From contig NZ_MDEC01000013.1 in NCBI RefSeq assembly GCF_002939785.1, positions 1-64,000 on the forward strand: a stretch of DNA of 64,000 nucleotides, in the 5' to 3' direction. This stretch comes from Xanthomonas codiaei (GTDB lineage Bacteria; Pseudomonadota; Gammaproteobacteria; Xanthomonadales; Xanthomonadaceae). The position numbers and the translations under genes were made by a program. Numbering within the stretch: the first letter of the stretch is position 1; every line of letters starts with the position of its first letter. Shown piece after piece: positions 1 through 9,092 of this stretch. Below the pieces are notes generated by a model. It saw nothing but the letters and a program-made list of their open reading frames with translations, did not search any database and was not told where the DNA came from.

Positions 1-56
1 GTTGCCGCCGCTGCACCTCCACCTGCCGAAGCAGCTTTCCGTGTAGCGAGCCGCCC

Positions 57-84
57 ATCATAGCCGGCTTTTGCGTTTCGTCAA
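57..84 (-). promoter_or_regulatory. Leftward sigma70-type promoter, possible rrn P2
   Basis: On the minus strand the -35 is TTGACG (84-79), the spacer is 16 bases, and the -10 is TATGAT (62-57). Both boxes are close to consensus. It lies about 80 bases downstream of a second promoter in the same direction, a tandem spacing common for rRNA operons. Its gene would be outside the window. Confidence 0.55.
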
Positions 85-161
85 CACCCTATATCAGGGA
101 ATTTCCGAACCCTGTCTGCGTCGTCGCCGCGTTTGCGGCTCGGTTGCGTCGGGGGAGGCGA

Positions 162-190
162 ACTATATGCCTGCTAAACGGTTTTGGGAA
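162..190 (-). promoter_or_regulatory. Leftward strong promoter with UP-like element, possible rrn P1
   Basis: On the minus strand the -35 is TTCCCA (190-185), the spacer is 17 bases, and the -10 is TATAGT (167-162). It is followed by a GC-rich discriminator (TCGCCTCCC), as seen at stringently controlled rRNA promoters. Just upstream of the -35, at 191-213, is an A/T-rich tract that would serve as an UP element. The combination is unusual in such GC-rich DNA. Confidence 0.55.
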
Positions 191-351
191 GTGATTTGTG
201 AAAAATATTTCACGAATCTTCCTGAAACCTTGCGCTGCCGCGCAAACCCCACTGGCATTCGTGGTCTGAACGTGTCGCCGCAGCTGACGTCACCGCGTAT
301 AGAGGAATCGGCAGCCCATGCGATTGCCGCTCTGCAGCAGGCTGGCACGCG

Positions 352-1563
352 TCAGTCGTTGACCAGCATCACACGGGCGAAGTTGCGCTTGCCGACCTGA
401 ATCACGCCCTCAAACCCCGGGACGAGCGTATGCGCCGCATCTTCGATGACTTCGCCGTCGATCTTGACCGCGCGCTCCTTCAGCTTGCGCGTCGCTTCGG
501 AATTACTTGGCGTCAGACCAGCTGCGGTCAGCAGACTGGCGATTCGCAGACCCTCGGCCGGCACCGCGACTTCCTGCAAGGGCAACAGGCTGGTGTCGCC
601 CTGCCCGGTCACCACGGCATGCCAGCCTGCGATCGCCTGCTCAGCGGTGGCCGCATCATGAAAACGCGTGGCCAATTCGCGCGCCAGCCGCAATTTGACA
701 TCGCGCGGGTGCAACTCGCCGGTTGCGACCTGCTCCTTCAGCCGCGCCGCTTCGGCCACGCCGATCTCAAAGGAGAGCAGATCGATCCAGCGCCAGGTCA
801 GCTCGTCGCCGATCTTCATGGTCTTGGTGACGATGTCGATGGCCGGCTCATTGATGCCGATGTAATTGCCCAGCGACTTGGACATCTTGGCCACGCCGTC
901 CAGGCCTTCCAGCAACGGCATGGTCAGCACGATCTGCGGGGCCTGGCCGTAATGCTCCTGCAGGCCTCGGCCCATCAATAGGTTGAACTTCTGATCGGTG
1001 CCGCCCAGCTCGACATCGGCCTTCAAGGCCACCGAGTCGTAGCCCTGGACCAACGGATAGAGGAACTCGTGGATGGCGATCGGCTGCTGCCCGGTGAAAC
1101 GCTTGGCGAAATCGTCGCGCTCCAGCATCCGGGCCACGGTGTGCTGGGCGGACAGCTTGATCATGTCCGCCGCGGTCATCTGCCCGAACCACTCGGAGTT
1201 GAAGCGCACTTCGGTGCGCTCGCGGTCCAGGATCTTGAAGACCTGCTCTTCATAGGTGCGTGCATTGGCCAGCACGTCCTCGCGGCTGAGTGGCTTGCGG
1301 GTGACGTTCTTGCCGCTGGGGTCGCCGATCATGCCGGTGAAGTCGCCGATCAGGAAGATGACCTGGTGCCCGAGCTGCTGGAATTGCCGCATCTTGTTGA
1401 GCAGCACGGTGTGGCCCAGGTGCAGGTCCGGCGCGGTGGGATCGAAGCCGGCCTTCACCCGCAGCGGTACGCCCGATTTCAGGCGGGCTTGGAGCTGATC
1501 GAGCTTGAGGATCTCGTCGGCGCCACGGCCGATGAGTGCGAGGGATTCTTCGATAGTGGCCAA
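352..1563 (-). CDS. tyrS: Tyrosyl-tRNA synthetase
   Basis: This cytoplasmic class I enzyme charges tRNA-Tyr with tyrosine using ATP. The 403-residue product has the HIGH-type signature HLGH at residues 48-51, the KMSKS loop at 226-230 in [10 protein letters not shown], and a C-terminal S4-type RNA-binding segment from about residue 340. Length and motif order fit the TyrZ-like branch. The start is TTG at 1563-1561, read as Met, with GGAG nine bases upstream; no better ATG precedes it. The gene is transcribed leftward, towards the putative rRNA promoters, and divergently from the M23 peptidase. Confidence 0.97.
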   Translation of the reverse strand: MATIEESLALIGRGADEILKLDQLQARLKSGVPLRVKAGFDPTAPDLHLGHTVLLNKMRQFQQLGHQVIFLIGDFTGMIGDPSGKNVTRKPLSREDVLANARTYEEQVFKILDRERTEVRFNSEWFGQMTAADMIKLSAQHTVARMLERDDFAKRFTGQQPIAIHEFLYPLVQGYDSVALKADVELGGTDQKFNLLMGRGLQEHYGQAPQIVLTMPLLEGLDGVAKMSKSLGNYIGINEPAIDIVTKTMKIGDELTWRWIDLLSFEIGVAEAARLKEQVATGELHPRDVKLRLARELATRFHDAATAEQAIAGWHAVVTGQGDTSLLPLQEVAVPAEGLRIASLLTAAGLTPSNSEATRKLKERAVKIDGEVIEDAAHTLVPGFEGVIQVGKRNFARVMLVND

Positions 1564-1659
1564 CGACGGACTCCAGCGGCAATTGCCGTCAACAACATGA
1601 ATGAGGTTAAACGCAAGTTAATTTAGCGCCAAGCGAAAATAATGAACAGGCTCAATGGT

Positions 1660-1688
1660 TTGACGCGCTGTTACAGCCTGTCTATGGT
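1660..1688 (+). promoter_or_regulatory. Sigma70-type promoter for the M23 peptidase
   Basis: TTGACG (1660-1665), a 17-base spacer and TATGGT (1683-1688) lie about 45 bases before the ATG at 1734. It sits in the intergenic space between the divergent tyrS and peptidase genes. Confidence 0.55.
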
Positions 1689-1733
1689 ACCGGCGATTGG
1701 GCTCGCACTTCGAGCCATCGAGGACATTGAACG

Positions 1734-3158
1734 ATGCAGAACTCCGAGCAGGGCCGTGCACGCAAGCGGCGCTTCCACGAACGCCTCCACGTTCTCCACG
1801 ACACTGCACTGCATCGCAAGCTCAAGGCGCATCTGCCGGCCGCGTTCAACGATCGTTGGACACGCCGTCATTGGATCCACGCCAGCCTGTTCGCGACCAT
1901 CGGCGCGATGGTCGCGACCATTGTGCCCGGCTTCTCCAATGCGATCGACACACCGCTGTCCAGCCATTCCACGCTGGCGTTGCCGCTGCCGCCGCTGGTG
2001 CCCAGCCGCAAGCAGCTGGCACCGAGTACCGAATGGGAGATCCTGCAGGTTAAGCCGGGACAGACGCTGAGCACCTTGTTCGGCGAATTGGGAATTCCGA
2101 CCACGGTGATGTATCAGGTGCTGTCCCATCCCGGCACCAAGGAGGCGCTGACCAAGCTGCATCCGGGGACCGAGATCGCATTCGATATGCCGACGCCGGG
2201 ACAGCTGCGGGCGTTGCGCTTCGATCGCGACGACAGCCACCGGGTGGAACTGCGCCTGCTGGGCGACAGCGTGCGCGAGAAGGTGACCGAGCGGGCGACG
2301 ACCACGCGTACGGTGGTGGCCAGTGGCGAGATCACCAGCTCGCTGTACGCCTCGGCCGACAAGTCCGGGTTGTCGCCGGCCGCGGTGGCGATCATGACCG
2401 ACGAGATCTTCAAGTACGACATCGACTTCGACAAGGACCTGCAGCCGGGCGACCGCTTCAGCGTGGTGATGGACGAGACCTGGCGCGAGGGCGAGCGGAT
2501 CAACACCGGCGACATCCTGGCGGCGACCTTCACCACCGGCGGCAAGACCTACACCGGCTTCCGCTTCGAACGCGCCGGCAAGCCGGCCGAGTACTACGAC
2601 ATCACCGGTCGGCCGCTGAAGAAGAGCTTCATCCGCATGCCGGTGGCCTATAGCCGCATCAGTTCCACCTTCGGTGCGCGCCGGCACCCGGTGCTGGGCA
2701 CGATGCGCATGCACAAGGGCGTGGATTACGCGGCCGCCTCGGGCACGCCGATCATGGCCGCCGGCGATGCGCGGGTGGTGTTCGTCGGCACCCAGCGCGG
2801 CTATGGCAATGTGGTGATCCTGGACCACGGCAGGAACTACAGCACGCTGTATGGTCACATGTCGCGCTTCGGCAAGATCAAGGCCGGCCAGCGCATCAAC
2901 CAGGGCACGGTGATCGGCTATGTCGGCATGACCGGCCTGGCGACCGGCCCGCACCTGCATTACGAATTCCGCGTGGGCGGGCAGCAGCGCAATCCGATGT
3001 CGGTGACCATGCCGCCGCCGGAGCCGTTGCAGGGCGCCGAACTGGCCGCCTTCCGCGCGCAGACCGCACCGGCGATGGCGCGTATCGAAGGCATGGAGAA
3101 GCTGATCTACGCTGACGCCGACGCCGGCAAGCCGGCCAGGGGTAAGTCGCGCGGCTGA
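1734..3158 (+). CDS. M23 family murein endopeptidase (MepM-like)
   Basis: The 474-residue protein has a basic cytoplasmic N-terminus and one membrane anchor at about 47-66. An OapA/LysM-like peptidoglycan-binding segment follows at about 100-155, then the M23 N-terminal domain, and a LytM-type catalytic domain at about 315-425. Zinc ligands are visible as His327 and Asp331 in MHKGVDYA and as His407-x-His409 in HLHYEF. Family members cut peptide cross-links in the periplasm to let the sacculus grow. The gene is monocistronic, has its own promoter and is followed by a hairpin. It lies near anmK and ampG, which recycle the fragments that such enzymes help release. Confidence 0.9.
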   Translation: MQNSEQGRARKRRFHERLHVLHDTALHRKLKAHLPAAFNDRWTRRHWIHASLFATIGAMVATIVPGFSNAIDTPLSSHSTLALPLPPLVPSRKQLAPSTEWEILQVKPGQTLSTLFGELGIPTTVMYQVLSHPGTKEALTKLHPGTEIAFDMPTPGQLRALRFDRDDSHRVELRLLGDSVREKVTERATTTRTVVASGEITSSLYASADKSGLSPAAVAIMTDEIFKYDIDFDKDLQPGDRFSVVMDETWREGERINTGDILAATFTTGGKTYTGFRFERAGKPAEYYDITGRPLKKSFIRMPVAYSRISSTFGARRHPVLGTMRMHKGVDYAAASGTPIMAAGDARVVFVGTQRGYGNVVILDHGRNYSTLYGHMSRFGKIKAGQRINQGTVIGYVGMTGLATGPHLHYEFRVGGQQRNPMSVTMPPPEPLQGAELAAFRAQTAPAMARIEGMEKLIYADADAGKPARGKSRG

Positions 3159-3532
3159 GCGCGCACGGCCGGGCAACGGCGGTGGCGGCCAGGCGGCGTT
3201 GATCGAGCAGAAGGTGGCCCCGGCATTGGGGCCACGTTGCATGGCTGGGTAACAGCCCAACGGCTCGCCGCGGCTCGCTGCACGCCATACGTGTCGACAC
3301 GTTCCACTCGCCGTGGCAGGTCTTGCCAGCCTATCGCGCCGAGCTGAAGCGTACTCGCCAGCAATGCCCGCGACCTGCGGGGGACCGGGACGGCCGCTGT
3401 CCGAAAGGGCACCCATCCAGGCCTTGGGCCCGGCCGCGATGCGGGTATTGCTCATTGGTGTCGAGCGCCAGACGGGTTGACGGCCACGGCCTAGCTGCAC
3501 AAGCTGGCCGACCTTGCATTTCCGGCTTCGGC
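3159..3532. other. Intergenic stretch with terminator-like hairpin
   Basis: I find no convincing gene here. Positions 3214-3235 form a perfect 8-bp stem, GTGGCCCC/GGGGCCAC with a 6-base loop, without a T-run. It could end the M23 peptidase transcript. The frame leading into anmK is open through this stretch, but the codons do not resemble anmK N-termini. Confidence 0.5.
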
Positions 3533-4666
3533 ATGCCTGCTTTGGAACACGTTGACCCCCCGCTTTACCTGGGCCTGATGTCGGGCACCAGCGCCGACGG
3601 CATCGACGCGGCGCTGGTGCGCTTTGCCGACGACAGTCATCGCCGCTGCGCGTTGGTGGCGGGCATCACGGTGCCGTGGGCGCCAGCGTTGCGCGAACTG
3701 CTGGTTGCGCTGGGCCAGGGCGCGGAGACGGTCGCCATCGATGCGCTTGGGCGGCTGGATGCGCAGGTGGGGCTGGCGTTCGCCGCCGCCGCCAACCAGC
3801 TCATCGACGAGGCCGGGGTGGCGCGCGCACGTATTCGCGCGATCGGCTCGCATGGGCAGACCATCCGCCACCGGCCAAACGGGGATCTGGCCTTTACCTG
3901 GCAGATCGGCGATGCCAGCCGGATCGCCGAGCACACCGGCCTGACCACGGTGGCCGATTTCCGCCGCCGCGATGTCGCTGCCGGTGGACAGGGCGCGCCG
4001 CTGATGCCGGCGTTTCATCTGGCCATGCTGGGTACGGGCGATGAAGACCGCGCGGTGCTCAACCTGGGCGGCATCGGCAACCTGACCCTGATCCCGCGCG
4101 AGGGCACGGTGCTGGGCTTCGACACCGGGCCAGCCAACGCGCTGCTGGACAGCTGGTGCCAGCAGCATCACGGCAGCGCATTCGATGCCGACGGTGCGTT
4201 CGCGGCCAGCGGCCAGGTGGATACGCGCCTGCTGCAGGCGTTGCTGGCCGACCCGTGGTTTGCGCTGGCGCCGCCCAAGAGCACCGGGCGCGAGCAGTTC
4301 CACCTGGCCTGGATAATGCAGGCGATGGGCGATGCGCGCCTGCGCCCGGCCGATGTGCAGGCGACCTTGCTGGAACTCACCGCAGCCACCGTGGCCGACG
4401 CCTTGCTGCGGCTGCAACCGCAAACCCGCCGGGTGCTGGTCTGTGGCGGCGGCGTACGCAATCCGGTGCTGATGGCACGCCTGGCGGCACGGCTGCCGGG
4501 GGTGGTGGTGGAATCCAGCGCGCGGCATGGGCTGGATCCGGATTATCTGGAAGCGATGGGGTTTGCCTGGCTGGCGGCCGAACTCCTGGCCGGGCGCCCG
4601 GCAAACCTGCCGTCGGTCACCGGCGCGGCGCGGCCGCGGTTGCTGGGGGCGATCCATCCAGCCTGA
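3533..4666 (+). CDS. anmK: Anhydro-N-acetylmuramic acid kinase
   Basis: AnmK phosphorylates and opens 1,6-anhydro-MurNAc to MurNAc-6-phosphate in the cytoplasm, a step of peptidoglycan recycling. The 377-residue product begins MPALEH and carries the ATP-binding signature [11 protein letters not shown] near residues 15-25. It also has the family's later glycine-rich motifs ([19 protein letters not shown]). The ATG at 3533 was chosen because conserved sequence starts right after it, although the frame is open from 3323. The family is normally about 370 residues. The permease that imports its substrate precursors, ampG, lies just downstream on the other strand. Confidence 0.95.
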   Translation: MPALEHVDPPLYLGLMSGTSADGIDAALVRFADDSHRRCALVAGITVPWAPALRELLVALGQGAETVAIDALGRLDAQVGLAFAAAANQLIDEAGVARARIRAIGSHGQTIRHRPNGDLAFTWQIGDASRIAEHTGLTTVADFRRRDVAAGGQGAPLMPAFHLAMLGTGDEDRAVLNLGGIGNLTLIPREGTVLGFDTGPANALLDSWCQQHHGSAFDADGAFAASGQVDTRLLQALLADPWFALAPPKSTGREQFHLAWIMQAMGDARLRPADVQATLLELTAATVADALLRLQPQTRRVLVCGGGVRNPVLMARLAARLPGVVVESSARHGLDPDYLEAMGFAWLAAELLAGRPANLPSVTGAARPRLLGAIHPA

Positions 4667-4880
4667 GGGTCTTCCCAGGCCATTGCCAGCAGCCGGCGCA
4701 AGAGGATTAGAAGCTTGGGGCGAACGTGGGCTGTGGCCGGCTGCCATCCGGGCTTGGAACGGGCTTGCCTGGCGCCGATCAGGTGGCCCGCTGGTTGAGG
4801 GTCAGGATGCTCCACCGCTGCGCGTGTTGCGGATCGGCCCTTTCCAACCCTGCCTGGCAGCCGCCGCAGTTCGCCTGCCG

Positions 4881-5108
4881 CTAGGGATTGTTCCCGGCCG
4901 GCAGCGCTTTGAGCGCGGCAATCGCTTCGGCCAGGGCATCGACTTCTGGATGCTGCAGGCCGCCGGTGACTTCGTATTCGCTGGCGAACAGGCCTTGTTC
5001 GAGCAGATGCATGACGGTCTGGTGCTGGGTCCAGCCCCGTGCGACGGAAATGCGGCGGATGCGGTCCACCAGCAGCGGATCGATGTCACGCAACACCAGA
5101 TCGGTCAT
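4881..5108 (-). CDS. Small hypothetical protein, ribbon-helix-helix-like
   Basis: This 75-residue protein has an N-terminal pattern like Arc/MetJ DNA-binding folds: a short strand (DLVLRDID), then a helix rich in Arg (VDRIRRISVARG) and a second helix (TQHQTVMHLLEQGLF). The C-terminal third is acidic and alanine-rich. It lies 58 bases after ampG in the same direction and could share its transcript. No toxin gene sits next to it, so an antitoxin role has no support. The fold assignment is inference by eye. Confidence 0.7.
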   Translation of the reverse strand: MTDLVLRDIDPLLVDRIRRISVARGWTQHQTVMHLLEQGLFASEYEVTGGLQHPEVDALAEAIAALKALPAGNNP

Positions 5109-5166
5109 GCCCTTCCTCGTGCGATGCAGTGCCCCGTCGGCATCATCGACAACCTTGACGGCGGTT

Positions 5167-6462
5167 TCAATCCGGCTGCCTGTCGTGTGCCAGCAGGCGC
5201 GGCCAGAGCCAGGCCAATAGCAGCAGGGTCGGGATCACCGTCAGCGCGCTGAGGATGAAGAAGGTGCTGTAGGACGTGGCCTGGACCAGAAACCCGGACA
5301 CGCCGCCAGCGAACTTGCCCGGCAGATTGGCCAGCGATACCAACAATGCGTATTGCGTGGCGGTGAAGTTGCGGTCGGTCAGCGACGACATGAAGGCCAC
5401 CAGCACGGTGGCTGCGAAGCCCTGGAACAGGTTGTCGGCGCTGAGCGCCGCATAGAAGGCCCACAGCTTGCCCGGGTTGTGCGCCATCAGCAGGAACGCC
5501 AGGTTGGACAGCGCCACACCCAGCGCAGCCACCAGCAACATGCGACGGAAGCCGAATGCCGCCACCGCCGCGCCGCCGGCAAAGGCACCGACAATCCCGA
5601 TCCACACGCCGAACAGCTTGGAGACGGTGGCGATATCGGCCTTGGTGTAGCCGGAATCCAGATAGAACGGCCCGGCCATCACGCCGATCACCTGGTCCGG
5701 GAACTTGTACAAGCCCACGAACAGTAGCAGCACGACCCCTAACGCCACGCCGTTGCCGGAAAAGAAGCTGGAGATGGGTTGCCAGAATGCTCCTGCCACA
5801 TCGACGCGGCGGACCACCGTGGCTTCGGGTCGGTCGGGCTCGCGGCACACCAGCGTGGTGATGATCGGCAGCAGCATCAGCGCCGACATGCCCAGGTACG
5901 CCCAGGTCCAGTCGAGGTATTCGGCCATGTACAGCGCACCGGCGCCGCCCAGGATCAGGCCGATGCGGTACCCCAGGGTGTAGGTCGCGGCCAGCGCTGC
6001 CTGCGCGGTTTCCGGTGCGATCTCGATGCGGTAGGCGTCCACCACCGAATCCTGGGTGGCGCCCCAGAACGAGGCGAACAGCACCCAGCTCACCAGCCCC
6101 GTCACGCTCAGGTCCGGGCGCGAGAATGCCAGCGCAACCAAACCAATGGTGACGCCGATCTGCGCGACCAGCAGCCAGGAGCGGCGGCGGCCGAGGAAGG
6201 CGGTGAGCGGAAACGCGTAGCGGTCGATCAGCGGCGCCCACAGGAACTTGAGCAGATAGAAGAAGCTGGCCAGGCTGATCAGGCCGATGCTGCCCAAGTC
6301 CAGCCCGACATCACGCAACCGTGTGGACAGCGTTTGCGAGGCGATCAACAGGAACGGCAGGCCGCTGCCGAAACCCAACAATGCCATGGTCGCCGCCGAT
6401 GGCGTGGCGAAGGCTTGCCGGATCCCGCGCAGGCCTTTGTACCTGGGTGCGGGCTTGCTCAT
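5167..6462 (-). CDS. ampG: AmpG family muropeptide permease
   Basis: AmpG imports GlcNAc-anhydro-muropeptides across the inner membrane for recycling and thereby feeds the beta-lactamase induction signal. The 431-residue sequence is a major-facilitator protein with about 12 hydrophobic segments. It opens with the AmpG-type motif FGSGLPFLLIASQTLSTRLRD and the loop LWAPLIDRY, and a family-like RRRSW follows. It ends in a short charged tail. Proximity to anmK and an M23 endopeptidase supports a cell-wall recycling role. Start is the ATG at 6462. Confidence 0.93.
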   Translation of the reverse strand: MSKPAPRYKGLRGIRQAFATPSAATMALLGFGSGLPFLLIASQTLSTRLRDVGLDLGSIGLISLASFFYLLKFLWAPLIDRYAFPLTAFLGRRRSWLLVAQIGVTIGLVALAFSRPDLSVTGLVSWVLFASFWGATQDSVVDAYRIEIAPETAQAALAATYTLGYRIGLILGGAGALYMAEYLDWTWAYLGMSALMLLPIITTLVCREPDRPEATVVRRVDVAGAFWQPISSFFSGNGVALGVVLLLFVGLYKFPDQVIGVMAGPFYLDSGYTKADIATVSKLFGVWIGIVGAFAGGAAVAAFGFRRMLLVAALGVALSNLAFLLMAHNPGKLWAFYAALSADNLFQGFAATVLVAFMSSLTDRNFTATQYALLVSLANLPGKFAGGVSGFLVQATSYSTFFILSALTVIPTLLLLAWLWPRLLAHDRQPD

Positions 6463-6703
6463 GCGTGCGGCCGGTGGGATCGGATGCTGGTCGATGCTGC
6501 GCGGGCAGTGTTACCGACCGCGGCGCGGGCAGGGCTGACGCAAACGCACAATCGGCACCCTGAAGGATCTGCAGCCCTTGCGCTGCGGCGCGCTACCGCC
6601 CGCATGCGCGCGATGCCTGCCTGCGCCACGCCACCGGACGCGCGCCAATCCCGAGTAGCGGCACTCCTGCCCAGTCCAGCGCCGATCCACTGTGCGGCCT
6701 CAC

Positions 6704-7504
6704 TCACAGTGCGTAATCCACGACATACGGCGCATGGTCGGAGAAGCGCTGCTCGCGGTAGATCGCGCAGGCCTGCAGTGCCTCGCGCAGGCCGGGGGTG
6801 ACCAGTTGATAGTCGATGCGCCACCCCACGTTGTTGGCGCGCGCGGCACCGCGGTTGCTCCACCAGGTGTAGTCCTGGCCCTGCGGATGCAACACGCGGT
6901 AGCTGTCGACCCAGCCTCGCCCATCGGCGGCGCTGGCCTCGCTTGCCGCATCCGCGCACAGCCCGTTGAGCCAGTCGCGCTCGGGCGGCAGGCAGCCGGA
7001 ATTCTTCTGGTTGGACTTCCAGTTCTTGATGTCCAGCGCGGTGCGCACGATGTTCCAGTCGCCGCACAGCACGTACTGGCGGCCGCTGGCCAGCCACTGG
7101 TCCAGGATCGGCCGCAGCCACTGCATCACCTGAAACTTGTAGTCCTGGCGCACCTCGCCCGACGAGCCGGAGGGAATATAGAAGGACACCACGCTCAGGT
7201 TGCCGAAACGCGCCTCGATGTAGCGCCCTTCTTCGTCGAACTCGGGCCAGCCCAGCGCACTGCGCACTTCGTCGGGTTCGCGCCGGGCGTAGATCGCCAC
7301 GCCGCTGTAGCCCTTCTTGGTGCTGGCGTCGCGAAACCAGGCCTTGTAGCCGGCCGGCAGGAATTCCGGCCCGGCCAGTTGGTGTTCCTGGGCCTTGGTC
7401 TCCTGGATGCACAGCACATCCGCGTCCTGGGCGACGAACCAGTCGAAAAAGCCCTTGCTGGCGGCCGATCGCAGGCCATTGGCGTTGAAGCTGATGATGC
7501 GCAT
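6704..7504 (-). CDS. xth: Exodeoxyribonuclease III
   Basis: This 266-residue member of the exonuclease/endonuclease/phosphatase fold acts in base-excision repair, cutting at abasic sites and trimming 3' ends. Visible active-site motifs are NANGLR near the N-terminus, IQETKAQ with Glu35, GDWNIVRT, and the C-terminal SDHAPYVVDY. WRIDYQLV is also present. The frame stays open upstream to 7708, but MRIISFNANG at 7504 matches the family N-terminus. A G-rich repeat lies immediately upstream of the start, between this gene and pyrE. Confidence 0.95.
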   Translation of the reverse strand: MRIISFNANGLRSAASKGFFDWFVAQDADVLCIQETKAQEHQLAGPEFLPAGYKAWFRDASTKKGYSGVAIYARREPDEVRSALGWPEFDEEGRYIEARFGNLSVVSFYIPSGSSGEVRQDYKFQVMQWLRPILDQWLASGRQYVLCGDWNIVRTALDIKNWKSNQKNSGCLPPERDWLNGLCADAASEASAADGRGWVDSYRVLHPQGQDYTWWSNRGAARANNVGWRIDYQLVTPGLREALQACAIYREQRFSDHAPYVVDYAL

Positions 7505-7516
7505 AGATGAAGAGCC

Positions 7517-7625
7517 GGGATTCGGGAGTGGGAATTGGGGATTGGCGAAAGCGTACCGCATCGGCGGATGCCGCAAGGCGCGACCGGCTATGCTTTCCAA
7601 TCCCGAATCCCCACTCCCCAATCTC
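7517..7625. repeat. Inverted pair of G-rich GGGGATT-type repeats
   Basis: Positions 7517-7545 carry G-tracts separated by ATT or AGT on the plus strand. Positions 7598-7625 carry nearly the same 29-base pattern on the minus strand (24 of 29 matching by eye). Together they fill the space between the divergent xth and pyrE genes. The unit matches longer heptad tracts at 13498 and 47807. Confidence 0.7.
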
Positions 7626-7631
7626 GTCACC

Positions 7632-8291
7632 ATGACCGACCACCGCACCCGATTCCTGCAGCTGGCCCTGGACGCCGATGCCTTGCGCTTTGGCGAGTTC
7701 ACGCTCAAGTCCGGGCGGTTGAGCCCCTACTTCTTCAATGCCGGGCGCTTCGATTCCGGGGCCAAGACCGCGCGGCTGGCGCAGTGCTATGCCGATGCGA
7801 TCGACGCGGCCGGGGTGGAGTTCGATCTGGTGTTCGGGCCGGCCTACAAGGGCATCCCGCTGGCAACGGCGCTGGCCTGTGCCTACGCAGGACGCGGCCG
7901 CGACCTGCCGCTGGCGTTCAATCGCAAGGAAGCCAAGGACCATGGCGAAGGCGGCAGCCTGATCGGGGCGCCGCTGACCGGCCGCAAGGTGCTGATCGTG
8001 GACGACGTGATCACCGCCGGCACCGCAATCCGCGAGGCGCTGGGCATCATCCGCGCAGCCGGCGGCACCCCGGCCGGCATCGTGGTGGCGCTGGACCGGC
8101 AGGAGATCGCCTCCGAGCAGGACCGCCGCTCGGCGGCGCAGGCGGTGGCGGCCGAGGCCGGCATTGCGGTGATCGCGGTGGCCAACCTGGCCGACCTGCT
8201 TGCTTTTGCGGCAGGAAACGCCGACCTTGTCGGCTACCGGGAGCCCCTGCTGGCCTATCGTGGCCGCTACGGGACCGACACCACAGGCTGA
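7632..8291 (+). CDS. pyrE: Orotate phosphoribosyltransferase
   Basis: PyrE joins orotate and PRPP to make OMP in pyrimidine synthesis. The 219-residue product contains the family start FLQLALDADALRFGEFTLKS and the PRPP-binding signature VLIVDDVITAGTAIREA. It also has FGPAYKGIPLA in the substrate-binding region. MTDHRTRF at 7632 was chosen because the 79 codons open upstream do not look like PyrE and overlap the G-rich repeat. It is divergent from xth. Confidence 0.97.
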   Translation: MTDHRTRFLQLALDADALRFGEFTLKSGRLSPYFFNAGRFDSGAKTARLAQCYADAIDAAGVEFDLVFGPAYKGIPLATALACAYAGRGRDLPLAFNRKEAKDHGEGGSLIGAPLTGRKVLIVDDVITAGTAIREALGIIRAAGGTPAGIVVALDRQEIASEQDRRSAAQAVAAEAGIAVIAVANLADLLAFAAGNADLVGYREPLLAYRGRYGTDTTG

Positions 8292-8313
8292 CGGCAGGCG
8301 ACAGGGGGCTGCG

Positions 8314-8979
8314 ATGATGCCGAGATACACACGTTTGGCGTTATGCGCCGCCGTCATGGCGGCCCTGGCCGCCGCGCCTGCCATCGCGCAGGACAAGTCG
8401 GCGGCGAAGAAACTGTATTGCTGGAACCAGAACGGCGCCCGGGTGTGCAGCGATACGCTGCCGCCGGAGGCGGTGAACCAGGCGCGCGACGAGTTCAACG
8501 CCAAGAGCGGGCTGCGCAGCGCCGAGGTGCAGCGCGCGATGAGCAGCGACGAGCGCGCCGCCGCCGCGGCCAGCGAGCAGCAGCGCCAGGCCGATCTGGC
8601 CGCAGAGCAGATGCGCAAGCGCACCGACCAGGCGATGCTGATGTCGTATCAGAGCGAGGACGACCTGCGCCGGGTGTTCAACGAGCGCATCGCCATCGTC
8701 GACAACAACATCCACACCGCACGCTTCAACGTGACCAGCCTGCGCGAGGGATTGGCCAGCCTGCTGCGCGCCGCCGGCGACCGGGAGCTGGCCGGCCAGG
8801 CGGTGGCAGACAAGCTGGCCGGCGACATCCAGCAACGCCATCGCGAACTGATGGCGCAGTTGCGCCTGCAGACCAGCTTCGAGCAGCAACGGGTGGCGCT
8901 GGACGGGGAGATCGCCGACATCCTGCAGCGCTACCGTGCCATGCAGGCGCCCGCCGGCAGCGCCGCGCCCGCCGGCTGA
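8314..8979 (+). CDS. Exported DUF4124-like coiled-coil protein
   Basis: The 221-residue protein begins with a Sec signal peptide ending near AAAPAIAQD. A short DUF4124-like motif follows (LYCWNQNGARVCSDTLPPEAV, with two Cys), and then a long Ala/Glu/Arg/Gln-rich region likely to form coiled coils. A purine-rich ribosome site (AGGGGG) precedes the tandem ATG codons at 8314 and 8317. It starts 22 bases after pyrE. Biochemical function is unknown; a periplasmic structural or binding role is only a guess. Confidence 0.85.
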   Translation: MMPRYTRLALCAAVMAALAAAPAIAQDKSAAKKLYCWNQNGARVCSDTLPPEAVNQARDEFNAKSGLRSAEVQRAMSSDERAAAAASEQQRQADLAAEQMRKRTDQAMLMSYQSEDDLRRVFNERIAIVDNNIHTARFNVTSLREGLASLLRAAGDRELAGQAVADKLAGDIQQRHRELMAQLRLQTSFEQQRVALDGEIADILQRYRAMQAPAGSAAPAG

Positions 8980-9092
8980 CCCGCAGCGGTCATTCCGACG
9001 CGTGGGCGCCGCCGCCGCGGGCGGCATTTCCCGATCCGACGCCCTGCCCGCATAATGGCCGGTCTTACTCCTTGCCCACGAGGCTCTCCCGC

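Larger units (their letters stand above)
1..351. other. Gene-free left edge with rRNA-type promoters
   Basis: I see no protein gene here. Read leftward, the stretch holds two tandem promoter-like elements (listed separately) and an AT-rich dyad at 198-213, GTGAAA/TTTCAC around AATA. It lies just past the tyrS stop. This fits the upstream region of a leftward ribosomal RNA operon whose 16S gene would begin beyond the left edge; that is inference, because no rRNA sequence is in the window. Confidence 0.5.

Noticed and set aside
4881..5108. Toxin-antitoxin pair
   Set aside because: No partner toxin gene is adjacent; the neighbour is ampG.
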